Part shown: positions 27,650 through 38,700 of the stretch, piece after piece
Layout of the letters: every line of letters begins with the position of its first letter
Numbering within the stretch: position 1 is the stretch's first letter
Origin: Bacteroidota bacterium
GTDB taxonomy: Bacteria > Bacteroidota > Ignavibacteria > Ignavibacteriales > Ignavibacteriaceae
NCBI GenBank assembly: GCA_021824565.1
Contig: JAKAKL010000127.1
Location: 1-63,341, forward strand
Reading direction: 5' to 3'
DNA length: 63,341 nt
Notes under the pieces: model-generated
Seen by the model: only the letters and a program-made list of their open reading frames with translations
Told to the model about the DNA's origin: nothing
The model's database searches: none
Program-made: the position numbers and the translations under genes

Positions 27650-28666
27650 ATGAAAGTTTATTATGATAGTGATGCTTCGTTAGATTATTTATTAAATAAA
27701 AAAATTGCGGTGCTTGGTTTCGGAAGCCAAGGGCATGCACATGCGTTGAATTTAAAAGAGAGCGGCTGCAATGTCGTCGTCGGACTTCGCAAAGGAAGCG
27801 ATAGATGGGCAAAGGCAGAAGCTGTAGGTCTAACAGTTAAAACTGTTCCCGAAGCCGCTGAATGGGGCGACGTTGTAATGGTGTTGCTGCCGGATCAAAA
27901 TCAAAAAGCTGTTTATGATCAGGATATTGCTCCTCACCTCAAACCAGGAAACACTTTGGCTTTTGGTCATGGGTTCAATATTCACTACAAGCAAATTGTT
28001 CCTTCGCCGGATATTAATGTTATGATGATAGCTCCTAAAAGCCCAGGGCATCTTGTTCGCAGAACATATATTGAAGGAAGCGGCGTTCCATGTTTAATTG
28101 CTGTTCATCAGGATCCAAGCGGTGAAACCAAGCAATTGGCTCTTGCATGGGCGAAAGGAATCGGCGGTACTAAAGCCGGTGTTATAGAAACTAATTTTAA
28201 AGACGAAACCGAAACAGATTTATTTGGAGAGCAGGCTGTTCTTTGCGGCGGTTCGGCAGAATTAATTAAAGCCGGTTTTGAAACTCTTGTCAATGCGGGT
28301 TATCCTCCCGAGCTTGCTTATTTCGAATGTATGCATGAGATGAAGCTGATAGTTGATCTTTATTACGAAGGCGGACTTTCAAGAATGAATTATTCTGTCA
28401 GCGATACTGCTGAATACGGTGGAATGACAAGAGGGAGCAGATTAATAACCGATGAGACTCGTAAAGAAATGAAAAAAATATTAGGTGAAATTCAAAGCGG
28501 TCAGTTCGCAAATGAATGGTTGACAGAATATAAAAATGGTCAACCGCTGATGGAAAAATTAAGAAAAGAAAACAGGGAGCATGAAATTGAAAAAGTTGGA
28601 GGCAAGCTTAGACAAATGATGAGCTGGCTGTTCAAGAAAAATTCCAAAGAAGAGGTCGGTGTATGA
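27650..28666 (+). CDS. ilvC: Ketol-acid reductoisomerase
   Basis: A class I (short) KARI of 338 residues. It isomerises and reduces acetolactate or acetohydroxybutyrate. The Rossmann motif [13 protein letters not shown] starts at residue 23, the cofactor-specificity loop reads [11 protein letters not shown], and the metal-binding residues appear in [15 protein letters not shown] and later [13 protein letters not shown]. The stop overlaps the leuB start (ATGA, 28663-28666). No ilvD follows, which is unusual for such an operon. Confidence 0.97.
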   Translation: MKVYYDSDASLDYLLNKKIAVLGFGSQGHAHALNLKESGCNVVVGLRKGSDRWAKAEAVGLTVKTVPEAAEWGDVVMVLLPDQNQKAVYDQDIAPHLKPGNTLAFGHGFNIHYKQIVPSPDINVMMIAPKSPGHLVRRTYIEGSGVPCLIAVHQDPSGETKQLALAWAKGIGGTKAGVIETNFKDETETDLFGEQAVLCGGSAELIKAGFETLVNAGYPPELAYFECMHEMKLIVDLYYEGGLSRMNYSVSDTAEYGGMTRGSRLITDETRKEMKKILGEIQSGQFANEWLTEYKNGQPLMEKLRKENREHEIEKVGGKLRQMMSWLFKKNSKEEVGV

Positions 28667-29760
28667 ATTTCAAAGTAACACTTCTTCCCGGAGATGGAAT
28701 AGGACCGGAAGTAGTTAACTCTGCTATTTCGGTAATGAAAGTTGCCGGAGAAAAATTTAATGTAACATTTAAATTTAATGAGCAGCTTGTGGGCGGCTGT
28801 TCTTATGATAAAAACGGTACTCCGCTTACGGATGAAGTATTAAGCGCGTGCTATGGTTCCGACGCGGTTCTGCTTGGCGCTGTCGGCGGATATAAATGGG
28901 AATCTCTTCCGCAAAATTTAAAACCTGAAGCTGCTTTGTTAAAATTAAGGAAAGCTTTGGGACTTTATACGAACATTCGTCCTGCAAAAGTTTATTCCGC
29001 TTTGCTTTCAGCTTCTACCTTAAAGCCTGAAGTCCTGGATGGAACAGACTTTATAATATTGAGAGAACTTACCGGTGATGTCTATTTCGGTGAACCGCGC
29101 GGCTTTAATGATGAAAAAGGCTGGAACACGATGGTATATACCCGTGAAGAAGTTGAGCGTATTGCTAGATACGGTTTTGAGCTTGCACGAAAGCGAGCGA
29201 AAAAGATTACTTCTGTTGATAAGGCAAACGTTCTCGATTGTTCGCAGTTTTGGAGAAAAATTGTTCATGAGATTCATAAAGATTTTCCGGATGTCGAATT
29301 AAGCGATATGTATGTTGACAATGCGGCAATGCAGATCGTTCGTAACCCAAAACAATTTGATGTAATTCTCACACAAAATTTATTCGGAGATATTTTAAGC
29401 GATATAGCTGCGATGATTACGGGCAGCCTCGGCATGCTTCCATCTGCAAGCCTGGGAAAAAATTATGCTTTGTACGAACCCGTTCACGGAAGCGCGCCTG
29501 ATATAGCAGGGCAGAGCAAAGCAAATCCTCTCGCTACAATATCTTCCATCGCGATGATGTTTGGGCTTTCGTTCCAGATGTCTAAGGCTTCGGAACTGAT
29601 CGAAGCGGCAATCGACAGGACTTTAACCATGGGATATAGAACTGCTGATATTTATTCGCCTGATACTATACTTGTTTCTACTGCTCAAATGACTGAGGCA
29701 GTCATAGAAAATTTTAATCAAATATATGACGAACAGGCTTTAGGAGTTTTTACACTTTAG
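28663..29760 (+). CDS. leuB: 3-isopropylmalate dehydrogenase
   Basis: A 365-residue NAD-dependent oxidative decarboxylase. It begins [13 protein letters not shown], has the substrate-recognition segment [17 protein letters not shown], the lysine/tyrosine region [15 protein letters not shown], the NLFGDILSD metal-binding aspartates, and [11 protein letters not shown] for NAD binding. In this operon it may also oxidise erythro-3-methylmalate in the citramalate route to 2-oxobutyrate, as LeuB-type enzymes do in other bacteria. It overlaps ilvC by 4 nt. Confidence 0.97.
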   Translation: MNFKVTLLPGDGIGPEVVNSAISVMKVAGEKFNVTFKFNEQLVGGCSYDKNGTPLTDEVLSACYGSDAVLLGAVGGYKWESLPQNLKPEAALLKLRKALGLYTNIRPAKVYSALLSASTLKPEVLDGTDFIILRELTGDVYFGEPRGFNDEKGWNTMVYTREEVERIARYGFELARKRAKKITSVDKANVLDCSQFWRKIVHEIHKDFPDVELSDMYVDNAAMQIVRNPKQFDVILTQNLFGDILSDIAAMITGSLGMLPSASLGKNYALYEPVHGSAPDIAGQSKANPLATISSIAMMFGLSFQMSKASELIEAAIDRTLTMGYRTADIYSPDTILVSTAQMTEAVIENFNQIYDEQALGVFTL

Positions 29761-29795
29761 TAATTTCAAAATGAATTTAATCATCGAGGCAAAAT

Positions 29796-31391
29796 ATGAG
29801 TAATAGAGTTATTGTTTTTGATACAACATTAAGAGACGGCGAACAATCGCCCGGTGCTTCCTTAAATGTTTTTGAAAAATTTGAAATTGCAAGACAGTTA
29901 GTAAAGCTAAATGTAGATGTTATTGAAGCGGGATTCCCGGTCTCATCTCCTGCGCAGTTTGAAGCTGTGCAAAGAATTTCCGGAGAACTTGATGTGGTGG
30001 TAGCAGGCCTGGCGCGCGCTAAGGAAATAGATGTTAAATCCGCGTACGACGCTCTACACGAAGCGAAAAAATTTAGGATACATACGTTTTCCAGCACTTC
30101 TGATATTCATATCCTTGGGAAGTTCGGAGACGATCGCTACGGCAAGACTTTGAAAGAAAAAAGAAAAACCATTATTAAAATGTCTTATGATGCTGTCGCA
30201 TATGCGAAAACTTTTACGGAAGACGTTGAATTCTCTGCTGAAGATGCCGGCAGGACTGATCTCGGCTATCTTTCTGAAGTTATTGAGGCTGCGATAGAAG
30301 CCGGCGCAACAACCGTGAATATTCCGGATACTACGGGCTATACTTTTCCATCAGAGTTTGGAGCTAAGATCGCTGAGCTTAAAAAAAGAGTAAAGAATAT
30401 CGATAAAGCAATCATAAGTGTTCATTGCCATGACGATCTTGGGCTTGCTGTAGCAAATTCTTTGAGCGGAATTGAAAACGGCGCGCGTCAAGTTGAATGC
30501 ACGATCAATGGTATCGGCGAACGTGCAGGAAACGCTTCTCTTGAAGAAATCGTAATGGCATTAAAAGTAAGAAAAGATCTCGTAAAATATTTTACAAAAA
30601 TAAAGACTGAAGAAATATTTAATACGAGCAAAATGGTTTCTTCTTTTACTGGAATAATAGTTCAGCCGAATAAAGCGCTTGTCGGCGAAAATGCTTTTGC
30701 ACATGAATCCGGGATTCATCAAGACGGCATGTTGAAGAACAGGCAGACTTATGAAATCATGACCCCTGAAAGTGTTGGCGTTAATAAAACTAAGATTGTA
30801 TTGGGAAGGCATTCCGGCAGACATGGCTTGAAATCTCGTTTGAAAGAATTAGGCTACTCGATCAGTGAAAAAGAGCTTCATCAAGTTTATGATAAATTCG
30901 TAGCGCTCGCAGATAAAAAGAAAGAAGTCTTTGACGACGATTTAAGAATTATGATGGGTGATCAAGTTGTAGATAAGAAGGACGAGTTCTTCGAGCTGGA
31001 ATATCTCCATGTCAGCATGGGAACTAATTCTATCCCAACGGCTACTGTAAGAATTAAATCAAAAGAAATTGTCCTGCAGGAATCAGCGACCGGCGATGGT
31101 GCAGTGGACGCTTGTTTTAATGCAATTGAGCGCGCACTTGATTTGAAGCCGCAGCTTGAATCATATAATGTCCGCTCTGTTACTTCGGGAAGACAGGCGA
31201 TGGGCGAAGTGATCGTAAGGCTTCGTGAAAAAGAACATTCGTTCACAGGCAGAGGAATTTCTACAGATGTTATAGAAGCCAGCGCCAAGGCTTATATTCA
31301 AGCGCTTAATCAGCAGCAAGTTTATTTAAGGATGATTAAGGAAGAAAAATTACTTGATCATTCGTTATCCGATTTATCACAAGCAGTTTAA
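29796..31391 (+). CDS. leuA: 2-isopropylmalate synthase
   Basis: A 531-residue enzyme joining acetyl-CoA to 2-oxoisovalerate, the first committed step to leucine. The catalytic motif DTTLRDGEQSPGAS lies at the N-terminus and HCHDDLGLAVANS carries the metal-binding histidines; a C-terminal LeuA dimerisation/feedback domain starts around residue 385 (FELEYLHVSMGTNS). It is distinguished from the cimA product later in the operon by GEQSPGAS rather than GTQGEAIN. Confidence 0.96.
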   Translation: MSNRVIVFDTTLRDGEQSPGASLNVFEKFEIARQLVKLNVDVIEAGFPVSSPAQFEAVQRISGELDVVVAGLARAKEIDVKSAYDALHEAKKFRIHTFSSTSDIHILGKFGDDRYGKTLKEKRKTIIKMSYDAVAYAKTFTEDVEFSAEDAGRTDLGYLSEVIEAAIEAGATTVNIPDTTGYTFPSEFGAKIAELKKRVKNIDKAIISVHCHDDLGLAVANSLSGIENGARQVECTINGIGERAGNASLEEIVMALKVRKDLVKYFTKIKTEEIFNTSKMVSSFTGIIVQPNKALVGENAFAHESGIHQDGMLKNRQTYEIMTPESVGVNKTKIVLGRHSGRHGLKSRLKELGYSISEKELHQVYDKFVALADKKKEVFDDDLRIMMGDQVVDKKDEFFELEYLHVSMGTNSIPTATVRIKSKEIVLQESATGDGAVDACFNAIERALDLKPQLESYNVRSVTSGRQAMGEVIVRLREKEHSFTGRGISTDVIEASAKAYIQALNQQQVYLRMIKEEKLLDHSLSDLSQAV

Positions 31392-31402
31392 GGAAAAAAT
31401 TT

Positions 31403-32698
31403 ATGTCAATGACAATAACAGAAAAAATATTAGCGAAAGCATCCGGCAGAAGAAAAGTCGATCCTGGCGAAAATGTTTGGCTCGATGTGGATGTATTAAT
31501 GACTCACGATGTTTGCGGACCTCCGACAATTGGAATCTGGAAACGCGAGTTCGGCAAGGATGCAAAGATCTGGAATAAGGATAAACTTGTAATTTTCCCT
31601 GATCATTATATCTTTACTAAAAATCCGCAGGCGAATAGAAACGTTGAAATCCTTCGCGAGTTCGCTAAAGAGTTTAATGTCCAAAATTATTATGATGTTG
31701 GAACGGAGCGGTATAAAGGAGTTTGTCATATTGCTCTTGCGGAAGAAGGCTATAATATTCCGGGTACTGTTTTGTTTGGTACCGACTCTCATACATGTAC
31801 TTCCGGAGCGTTCGGAATGTTTTCAACCGGCGTTGGCAATACCGATGCAGCGTTCATTCTAGGCACGGGAAAAATTTGGGAGAAAATTCCGCAGTCGTTA
31901 AAATTTACTTTTGAAGGAAAGCTTCCGGCGTATCTTACTGCAAAAGATCTAATCTTAAAAGTTTTGGGCGAAATTACAACTGACGGCGGAACCTACTGCG
32001 CATTAGAATTTGACGGCGATGCAGTTTTTGATTTGTCGATGGATGAAAGAATGACGTTGACAAATATGGCTATCGAAGCAGGAGCAATGAACGGAATTAT
32101 TGCTGCCGATGCAGTCACTGAGGCATACGTTAAAAGAAGGACAAATAAATCGTATGAGATTTACAACAGCGATGCAGATGCAAGCTATAAATCAAAGTTT
32201 GTTATAGATGCAAGCAAGCTTGAGCCTTCTGTCGCCAAGCCCCACAGCCCGGATAATTATGATTCTGTAAGAAATGTTAAAGGGACTAAACTTACAAAGT
32301 CTTACATCGGTTCATGTACCGGTGGGAAATTAAGCGACTTTATTTCAGCGGCAAAAATTCTGCTTGGTCAAAAAGTTAAAATTCCAACTTTCATAGTTCC
32401 CGCAAGCACTTCTGTAGCGCAGCAGCTTGACGAAGAAACAATAAGCGGAATAACATTGAAACAAATTTTTGAAAATGCCGGTTGTGCAATTGCGCAGTCT
32501 TCCTGCGCGGCTTGTCTCGGCGGACCAATGGATACTACCGGACGGGCTGTTGATGGAGAAACAATTATTTCTACTACTAATAGAAATTTCCCGGGAAGAA
32601 TGGGAAGTAAGAAATCTGCTGTTTATCTAGCTTCGCCGCTGACAGTGGCCGCATCAGCAATAAATGGTGTAATTACTGATCCACGGGATTTTTTGTAG
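31403..32698 (+). CDS. leuC: 3-isopropylmalate dehydratase large subunit
   Basis: A 431-residue aconitase-family protein that holds a [4Fe-4S] cluster. The three ligands are Cys305 (GSCTGG) and Cys368/Cys371 (SSCAACLGG). Its length is that of the short archaeal/bacterial-type enzyme (~420), not the ~470-residue enterobacterial LeuC. Short forms often also isomerise citramalate, which suits the cimA gene in the same operon. It begins 11 nt after leuA and works with the leuD product 48 nt downstream. Confidence 0.95.
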   Translation: MSMTITEKILAKASGRRKVDPGENVWLDVDVLMTHDVCGPPTIGIWKREFGKDAKIWNKDKLVIFPDHYIFTKNPQANRNVEILREFAKEFNVQNYYDVGTERYKGVCHIALAEEGYNIPGTVLFGTDSHTCTSGAFGMFSTGVGNTDAAFILGTGKIWEKIPQSLKFTFEGKLPAYLTAKDLILKVLGEITTDGGTYCALEFDGDAVFDLSMDERMTLTNMAIEAGAMNGIIAADAVTEAYVKRRTNKSYEIYNSDADASYKSKFVIDASKLEPSVAKPHSPDNYDSVRNVKGTKLTKSYIGSCTGGKLSDFISAAKILLGQKVKIPTFIVPASTSVAQQLDEETISGITLKQIFENAGCAIAQSSCAACLGGPMDTTGRAVDGETIISTTNRNFPGRMGSKKSAVYLASPLTVAASAINGVITDPRDFL

Positions 32699-32746
32699 GA
32701 AACTAATTTTGAAAAAGTTATAAGAAATTTACGGAGAATTTATTTA

Positions 32747-33307
32747 ATGGAAAAAATAATAAAAGGAAAAGCCTTCGTGCTTGGAAATAATATCGATACG
32801 GATCAGATTATTCCTGCAGAGCATTTAGTATACAGCATGACTGATCCGGAAGAAATAAAGAAGTACGGACATTTTGCTTTCTCAGGTGTGCCGGCTTCGC
32901 AGGCAGGCTTGCCTCAAGGCGGTGTACAATTTATTGAAGGCGAGAATCATATTTCTGAATTTAGTATTGTTATAGGCGGCGCAAATTTTGGCTGCGGCTC
33001 TTCAAGAGAGCATGCTCCGTTTGCTCTACAAGTAGCAGGTGTTAAAGCTATTGTTGCTGAGTCCTATGCGAGAATATTCTTTAGAAATTCTGTTGACGGA
33101 GGGTTTCTTCTTCCTTATGAAACTCCCGTTAAGTTAAATGATAAGATTAAAACCGGCGATGAACTTGAAATAGAAGTCGCCTCAAATATCTTAAAAAATG
33201 TAACGACCGGCGAATCATTCAATCTTAGAGCGCTTGGCGATATTCTTCCAATAATTGAAGCGGGAGATATATTTAAGTATGCGAGACAATCAGGCATGCT
33301 AGCGTAA
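32747..33307 (+). CDS. leuD: 3-isopropylmalate dehydratase small subunit
   Basis: A 186-residue swivelling-domain subunit. Signals are GNNIDTDQIIPAEHL at the N-terminus, GANFGCGSSREHAPFAL, and ESYARIFFRNSVDGG, all substrate-binding segments of the aconitase small domain. Its length and the adjacent short LeuC again indicate the archaeal-like isopropylmalate isomerase type. GGAG lies upstream of the ATG. Confidence 0.95.
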   Translation: MEKIIKGKAFVLGNNIDTDQIIPAEHLVYSMTDPEEIKKYGHFAFSGVPASQAGLPQGGVQFIEGENHISEFSIVIGGANFGCGSSREHAPFALQVAGVKAIVAESYARIFFRNSVDGGFLLPYETPVKLNDKIKTGDELEIEVASNILKNVTTGESFNLRALGDILPIIEAGDIFKYARQSGMLA

Positions 33308-33343
33308 TTATTATTTAATTTATTATTAATAATCGGAACAGCC

Positions 33344-34933
33344 ATGAACCATCAAATAGAAATTTTTGATACGACACTTAGAGACGGAACGCAAGGTGAA
33401 GCGATCAATCTTTCAGTACAGGATAAAATTTTAATAGCGCAGCATCTCGATGAGTTCGGAATTGATATTATTGAAGGAGGCTGGCCCGGCAGCAATCCGC
33501 GCGATGAGGAATTTTTCCAGAGGGTTAAAAGCCTTCACTTAAAAAATGCGAAGGTATGCGCGTTCGGCTCAACAGCCCGCTCGTTAGCAGGAATTAATAC
33601 TGACCTAAATTTACAGGCGTTGATTAAGGCTGAAACTGAAGTTGTTTCCATATTCGGTAAGACGTGGAAACTGCATTCACAAAAAGGATTGGGTATTACA
33701 GAAGATGAAAATGCGGAACTGATTTTTAAATCGGTTGAGTTTCTTAAAAAGCACGGTAAAAAAGTTGTTTACGATGCGGAGCATTTTTTCGACGGTTATA
33801 AAGACGATAAAGATTTCGCAATAAAGATGATTAGAGCCGCCGAAGCTGCCGGAGCAGATGTCATAGTTCTTTGCGATACAAACGGCGGCACTTTAACGAA
33901 TGAGGTATTTAATATTGTATCATGGATAAAAAGCCAGATGAAATCATCAATCGGAATTCACACACATAATGATTCGGAACTTGCTGTTGCAAATTCATTA
34001 GCGGCTATTGAAGCGGGCGCTGTTCATGTTCAAGGTACGATAAATGGTGTCGGCGAGAGGTGCGGCAACGCGAATCTTTGTAGTATTATTCCAAACATTA
34101 TTTTGAAGCTGAAGAAAGAAACTGTTTCCCAAATCAATCTTGAACACTTGACTTCACTTTCAAATTATGTTTATGAACTTATGAATCTGGCGCCGAATTC
34201 CCGGATGGCTTTTGTCGGCAAATCCGCATTTGCGCACAAAGGCGGAATACACGTCAGCGCCGTGCTAAAGGACAGCAAAATGTATGAACACATTGAACCA
34301 AAAATAGTCGGCAACAGCCAGCGTGTTTTAGTTTCAGATTTGTCAGGTCAAAGCAACATTCATTATAAAGCCAAAGAACTTGGGATTGATCTTTCAGATA
34401 AAAAAGAGTTAAGCAAAAAGTTAGTAAGCTATATTAAAGATTTAGAATACAACGGATTTCAATTTGACGGAGCTGAAGCGTCGTTTGAACTGCTGCTTCG
34501 CTCCGAGCTTAATGAATTCACGCCGTTCTTTGATGTCCTTGATTCGAAGGTTAATGTTTTTTATGATAATCAAGGAAAATCAAAAGCGGAAGCCGTTCTC
34601 AAAATAAAAGTAGACGGAGAAATTGAACATACAGCCTCCGATGGTGATGGTCCTGTTAATGCGCTGGACAATGCTTTGAGAAAAGCTTTGCTGAGATTTT
34701 ATCCCGACATTGCATTAATAAAGCTTGTTGATTATAAAGTAAGAGTGCTTAACGAAAAAGAAGGTACCGCCGCCAAGGTAAGAGTAATAATTGAGTCGAG
34801 CGACGGCACTGAAACCTGGAGCACTGTCGGTGTTTCTGAAGATATTATTGAGGCAAGTTTTCAGGCTTTAAGCGATAGTATAAATTATAAGCTTTTTAAA
34901 TTTCAAACGGCAAAAGCTAAATTAACGGCGTGA
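33344..34933 (+). CDS. cimA: (R)-citramalate synthase
   Basis: A 529-residue LeuA-like enzyme joining acetyl-CoA and pyruvate to citramalate, the threonine-independent entry to isoleucine. Residues DTTLRDGTQGEAINLSVQDK and HTHNDSELAVANS match the CimA (TIGR00977-type) subgroup rather than LeuA, and the C-terminal LeuA dimer domain (SDGDGPVNALDNALRKAL) is present. It is the last biosynthetic gene of the operon. With LeuCD and LeuB it would deliver 2-oxobutyrate to IlvBN. No ilvA is seen in the window. Confidence 0.92.
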   Translation: MNHQIEIFDTTLRDGTQGEAINLSVQDKILIAQHLDEFGIDIIEGGWPGSNPRDEEFFQRVKSLHLKNAKVCAFGSTARSLAGINTDLNLQALIKAETEVVSIFGKTWKLHSQKGLGITEDENAELIFKSVEFLKKHGKKVVYDAEHFFDGYKDDKDFAIKMIRAAEAAGADVIVLCDTNGGTLTNEVFNIVSWIKSQMKSSIGIHTHNDSELAVANSLAAIEAGAVHVQGTINGVGERCGNANLCSIIPNIILKLKKETVSQINLEHLTSLSNYVYELMNLAPNSRMAFVGKSAFAHKGGIHVSAVLKDSKMYEHIEPKIVGNSQRVLVSDLSGQSNIHYKAKELGIDLSDKKELSKKLVSYIKDLEYNGFQFDGAEASFELLLRSELNEFTPFFDVLDSKVNVFYDNQGKSKAEAVLKIKVDGEIEHTASDGDGPVNALDNALRKALLRFYPDIALIKLVDYKVRVLNEKEGTAAKVRVIIESSDGTETWSTVGVSEDIIEASFQALSDSINYKLFKFQTAKAKLTA

Positions 34934-34951
34934 TTTAATTTTATATATAAG

Positions 34952-35710
34952 ATGAAGATCGGACTAGTTCAATATAATCCTGCCTGGGAAAACAAAGAAG
35001 AAAATAAGATAAAAATTTATTCTCTTCTTGGAGATATGAAAGCAAATGCCGATCTCTTAATTTTCCCGGAGATGACGTTAACCGGCTTTACAATGCAAGC
35101 CGGGAAATATTCTGAACCAATAGAAGGCGATTCGTATAAGTTTTTTTCCGGCGCCGCTGTAAAGTATAATTCCCATTTAATGTTCGGCATGATAGAATCA
35201 TCAGGCGGGCATTATTTTAACACGTTGGTTCATGTTGATTCTAACGGCGGATTTGTAAATAAGTACAGAAAGATTCATCCGTTCGGTTATTTGTCGGAAG
35301 ATAAACATTATACAAAAGGCGAACTGCCGGTAGCAACAGAAATTAATGGCTGGAATGTCGGCTTGTCAATCTGTTATGATCTTCGATTTCCCGAACTGTA
35401 TAGATACTACGGAAAGTCTAAAGCTGAATTAATAATTGTTGCCGCCAACTGGCCCGACACAAGAATTGAGCATTGGAAAATTCTTCTCAAGGCGCGCGCT
35501 ATAGAAAACCAGTGCTTTGTAGCCGGTGTTAATAGAGTTGGTACCGATCCAAAACTTTTTTATCCGGGTTTCAGCATGGTTATAAGCCCGATGGGTAAAG
35601 AAATTATTTCCTCTAACGATGAGGGAATTTTTCTTTGCGATATTGAGAAGCAAGAGACTGATGAGGTAAGGAGCAAGCTGCCTTTTCTCAAAGATATTAC
35701 AATGATTTAA
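34952..35710 (+). CDS. Nitrilase-family omega-amidase-like hydrolase
   Basis: A 252-residue carbon-nitrogen hydrolase with the complete Glu-Lys-Cys triad: Glu in FPEMTLTGF, Lys in YRKIHPFGY and Cys in SICYDLRFPELY. The sequence is closest in style to YafV/Nit2 omega-amidases, which hydrolyse 2-oxoglutaramate or 2-oxosuccinamate. It sits 18 nt after cimA and before gltBD, consistent with recycling keto-acid amides made when glutamine is the transamination donor. Specificity is inferred from family and context. Confidence 0.85.
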   Translation: MKIGLVQYNPAWENKEENKIKIYSLLGDMKANADLLIFPEMTLTGFTMQAGKYSEPIEGDSYKFFSGAAVKYNSHLMFGMIESSGGHYFNTLVHVDSNGGFVNKYRKIHPFGYLSEDKHYTKGELPVATEINGWNVGLSICYDLRFPELYRYYGKSKAELIIVAANWPDTRIEHWKILLKARAIENQCFVAGVNRVGTDPKLFYPGFSMVISPMGKEIISSNDEGIFLCDIEKQETDEVRSKLPFLKDITMI

Positions 35711-35769
35711 TTAATAAAAATTTTGTAACGTGAGATTATTTTTATCCTTAATTAAGGAGACTTATTCAG

Positions 35770-38700
35770 ATGAACGATAATACAAATATGAACGATGAAA
35801 CTAATCTAAATATAAATTCTTACTTTCCATCTCAGCAGGGAATGTACGAACCTCGCTGGGAGCACGACGCCTGCGGTATGGGATTCGTTGCGGATGTCAG
35901 AGGCAAGAAGTCGCGTCATATAATCGAGAAGGGAATAGAAGTCTTAAATAATCTCGAACACAGAGGTGCAGTCGGCGCAGATCCATTTACAGGCGACGGT
36001 GCTGGAATTTTAATTCAGATGCCGGATGAGTTTATGCGCAGAGCTGCAGCAGAAAAAAATATTACTCTTCCTAAAGAAGGAAAATACGGCGTTGGCGTAA
36101 TGTTTCTGCCTCAGAATCCGATTCTAAGAAAATCTGTGGAAAATATCGTCGAGAAAATTGTAATCGACGAGGATCAAATTTTTCTCGGCTGGAGAGATGT
36201 GCCTGTCGATCCTAATGTACCGGGTGAAGGAGCAAGGGCAACACAGCCTTTTATTAGACAATGTTTCGTGGGAGCAGATAAGCATCTCAAAACCCAAGAA
36301 GAATTTGAAAGGAAACTTTATTTAATTCGGAGAATTATTGATCATAGAATCAGAACGGAATTAAAATGCGATAGAAGCAAATACTATGTTCCGTCCTTTT
36401 CAAGCAAGGTGCTGATCTATAAAGGAATGCTTCTCGCTCCCCAGATGACGGCATTTTACAAAGACCTCTTAGCCGAGGATATGAAGTCAGCAATGGCAAT
36501 GATTCACATGCGTTTTTCTACAAATACATTTCCGACATGGGACCTTGCTCATCCTTTCAGAATGATTGCGCATAACGGAGAAATTAATACGCTACAGGGA
36601 AATAAGAATTGGATGAAAGCACGCGAAGCTGTAATGGAATCTCCGTATTACGGTAGAGATCTAAAAAGAATGCTTCCGATAATTATGGATGGACAAAGCG
36701 ACTCCGCAACTTTTGATACTGTGCTCGAACTCCTTGTAATGAGCGGCAGAAGTCTTCCTCATGCTATGATGATGATGATTCCTGAAGCCTGGTCAAAAAA
36801 TGATCTTATGGATCCGGATAGAAAAGCTTTTTATGAATTCCACGCTACGATGATGGAACCGTGGGATGGACCTGCTGCTGTAGTATTTACGGACGGCAAT
36901 GTCATCGGTGCGACGCTTGATAGAAATGGTTTGCGTCCCGCAAGATATACAATAACAAAAGACAACTTAGTAATTCTAACTTCGGAAGCAGGAACATTAG
37001 ATGTTGATCCGGAAAATGTTTTGTCAAAAGGAAAACTTCAGCCGGGAAGAATGTTTTTACTTGATCTGAAGCAGGGAAAAATTCTCGACGATGAAGAAGT
37101 GAAAAAAGAAATTGTAACCCGCAAACCGTATCGTCAGTGGATTACAGAAAATATGCTGAAGATGAATCATCTTCCCACTCCGAACCAAATTTCAAATGCG
37201 AACCCTGAAACATTAGTCAGCAGGCAAAGAATTTTCGGCTACACAAAAGAAGATGTAAACAACATAATTATTCCAATGGCTTCTAAAGGCGAAGAAGCTG
37301 TTGGTTCAATGGGAACTGACGCCGCATTAGCAGTCCTATCGGACCGTCCGCAGGTTTTATTTAGATATTTTAAACAAATGTTTGCTCAGGTAACAAATCC
37401 TCCCATTGATCCGATTAGAGAAGAATTGGTAATGGAACTGACGACTTACATTGGTCCTGAACAAAATCTACTTGACGAAACCCCTAAACATGCGCATCGC
37501 CTTGAACTTGAACATCCTCTTCTTTCAAATTCGCAGCTTGAAAAAATTAGACACATTACAAGAGGACACTATAAAGCTATAACTATATCGCTTCTGTTCG
37601 ATCCGGGTATAAGACATGACATGCGTGAAAGGCTGGATCAAATTTGCAACGAATCTGTTGAAGCTGTTAAATCAGGAGTCTCATTAATAATTTTATCAGA
37701 CAAAGGTGTTGATGATAAACATGCCGCGATACCAAGCCTTCTGGCAGTTTCCGGTGTACATCAATTTTTAATAAGAGCGGGTTTAAGAACAAAGACTGGA
37801 TTAATAATAGAAAGCGGCGAGCCGAGAGAAGTTTCACACTTCGCATTATTGTGCGGCTACGGAGCCAATGCAATCAATCCTTATCTTGCTTATGAAACTT
37901 TAGCCGATCTGTGCAAAAATAGTTTCCTTCAAGTTGATTATAAGACAGCTAAGAAAAATTTTGTAAAAGCTGTAAGCAAAGGTCTGTTTAAAATATTCAG
38001 CAAGATGGGGATAAGTACATTGCAGTCTTATTGCGGCGCTCAAATATTTGAAGCAATAGGTCTTGATACAGAAATTGTAAATAATTATTTCACTGGAACT
38101 GCTACACGCATTGAAGGATTAAGCCTGGAAATGCTGGAAGAGGAAACCGTAGCGAGACATCAAAATTCATTTAGCTCTCTTAATAGAACAAATTCACTTG
38201 ATGCCGGCGGCTTATACAGCTATAGAAGGGACGGAGAAAAACATTTATGGAATCCTTTAACGATCTCAAAGCTCCAGCAAAGCACAAGGAACAATGATTA
38301 TAAAACTTTTAAAGAATATACGCAGTTAATAAACGATCAAAGCAAAGAGAGAGTTACACTGAGAAGTTTATTCAACCTTGATACAAACGGAGAGCAAGTT
38401 CCTCTGGAAGAAGTTGAACCCGCTTCGGAAATTGTAAAAAGATTTGCTACCGGTGCGATGAGCTATGGTTCTATTTCCTGGGAAGCGCACACATCTCTTG
38501 CAATTGCGATGAACAGGATCGGCGGTAAATCAAACACAGGTGAAGGCGGCGAATCTGAAGAAAGATATATACAGCTTCCTAACGGCGACAGCCTGCGTTC
38601 GGCTATTAAACAAGTTGCTTCCGGAAGATTCGGAGTGACAGCACATTACCTGGTTAATGCAGATGAACTGCAAATAAAGATGGCGCAGGGTGCGAAGCCC

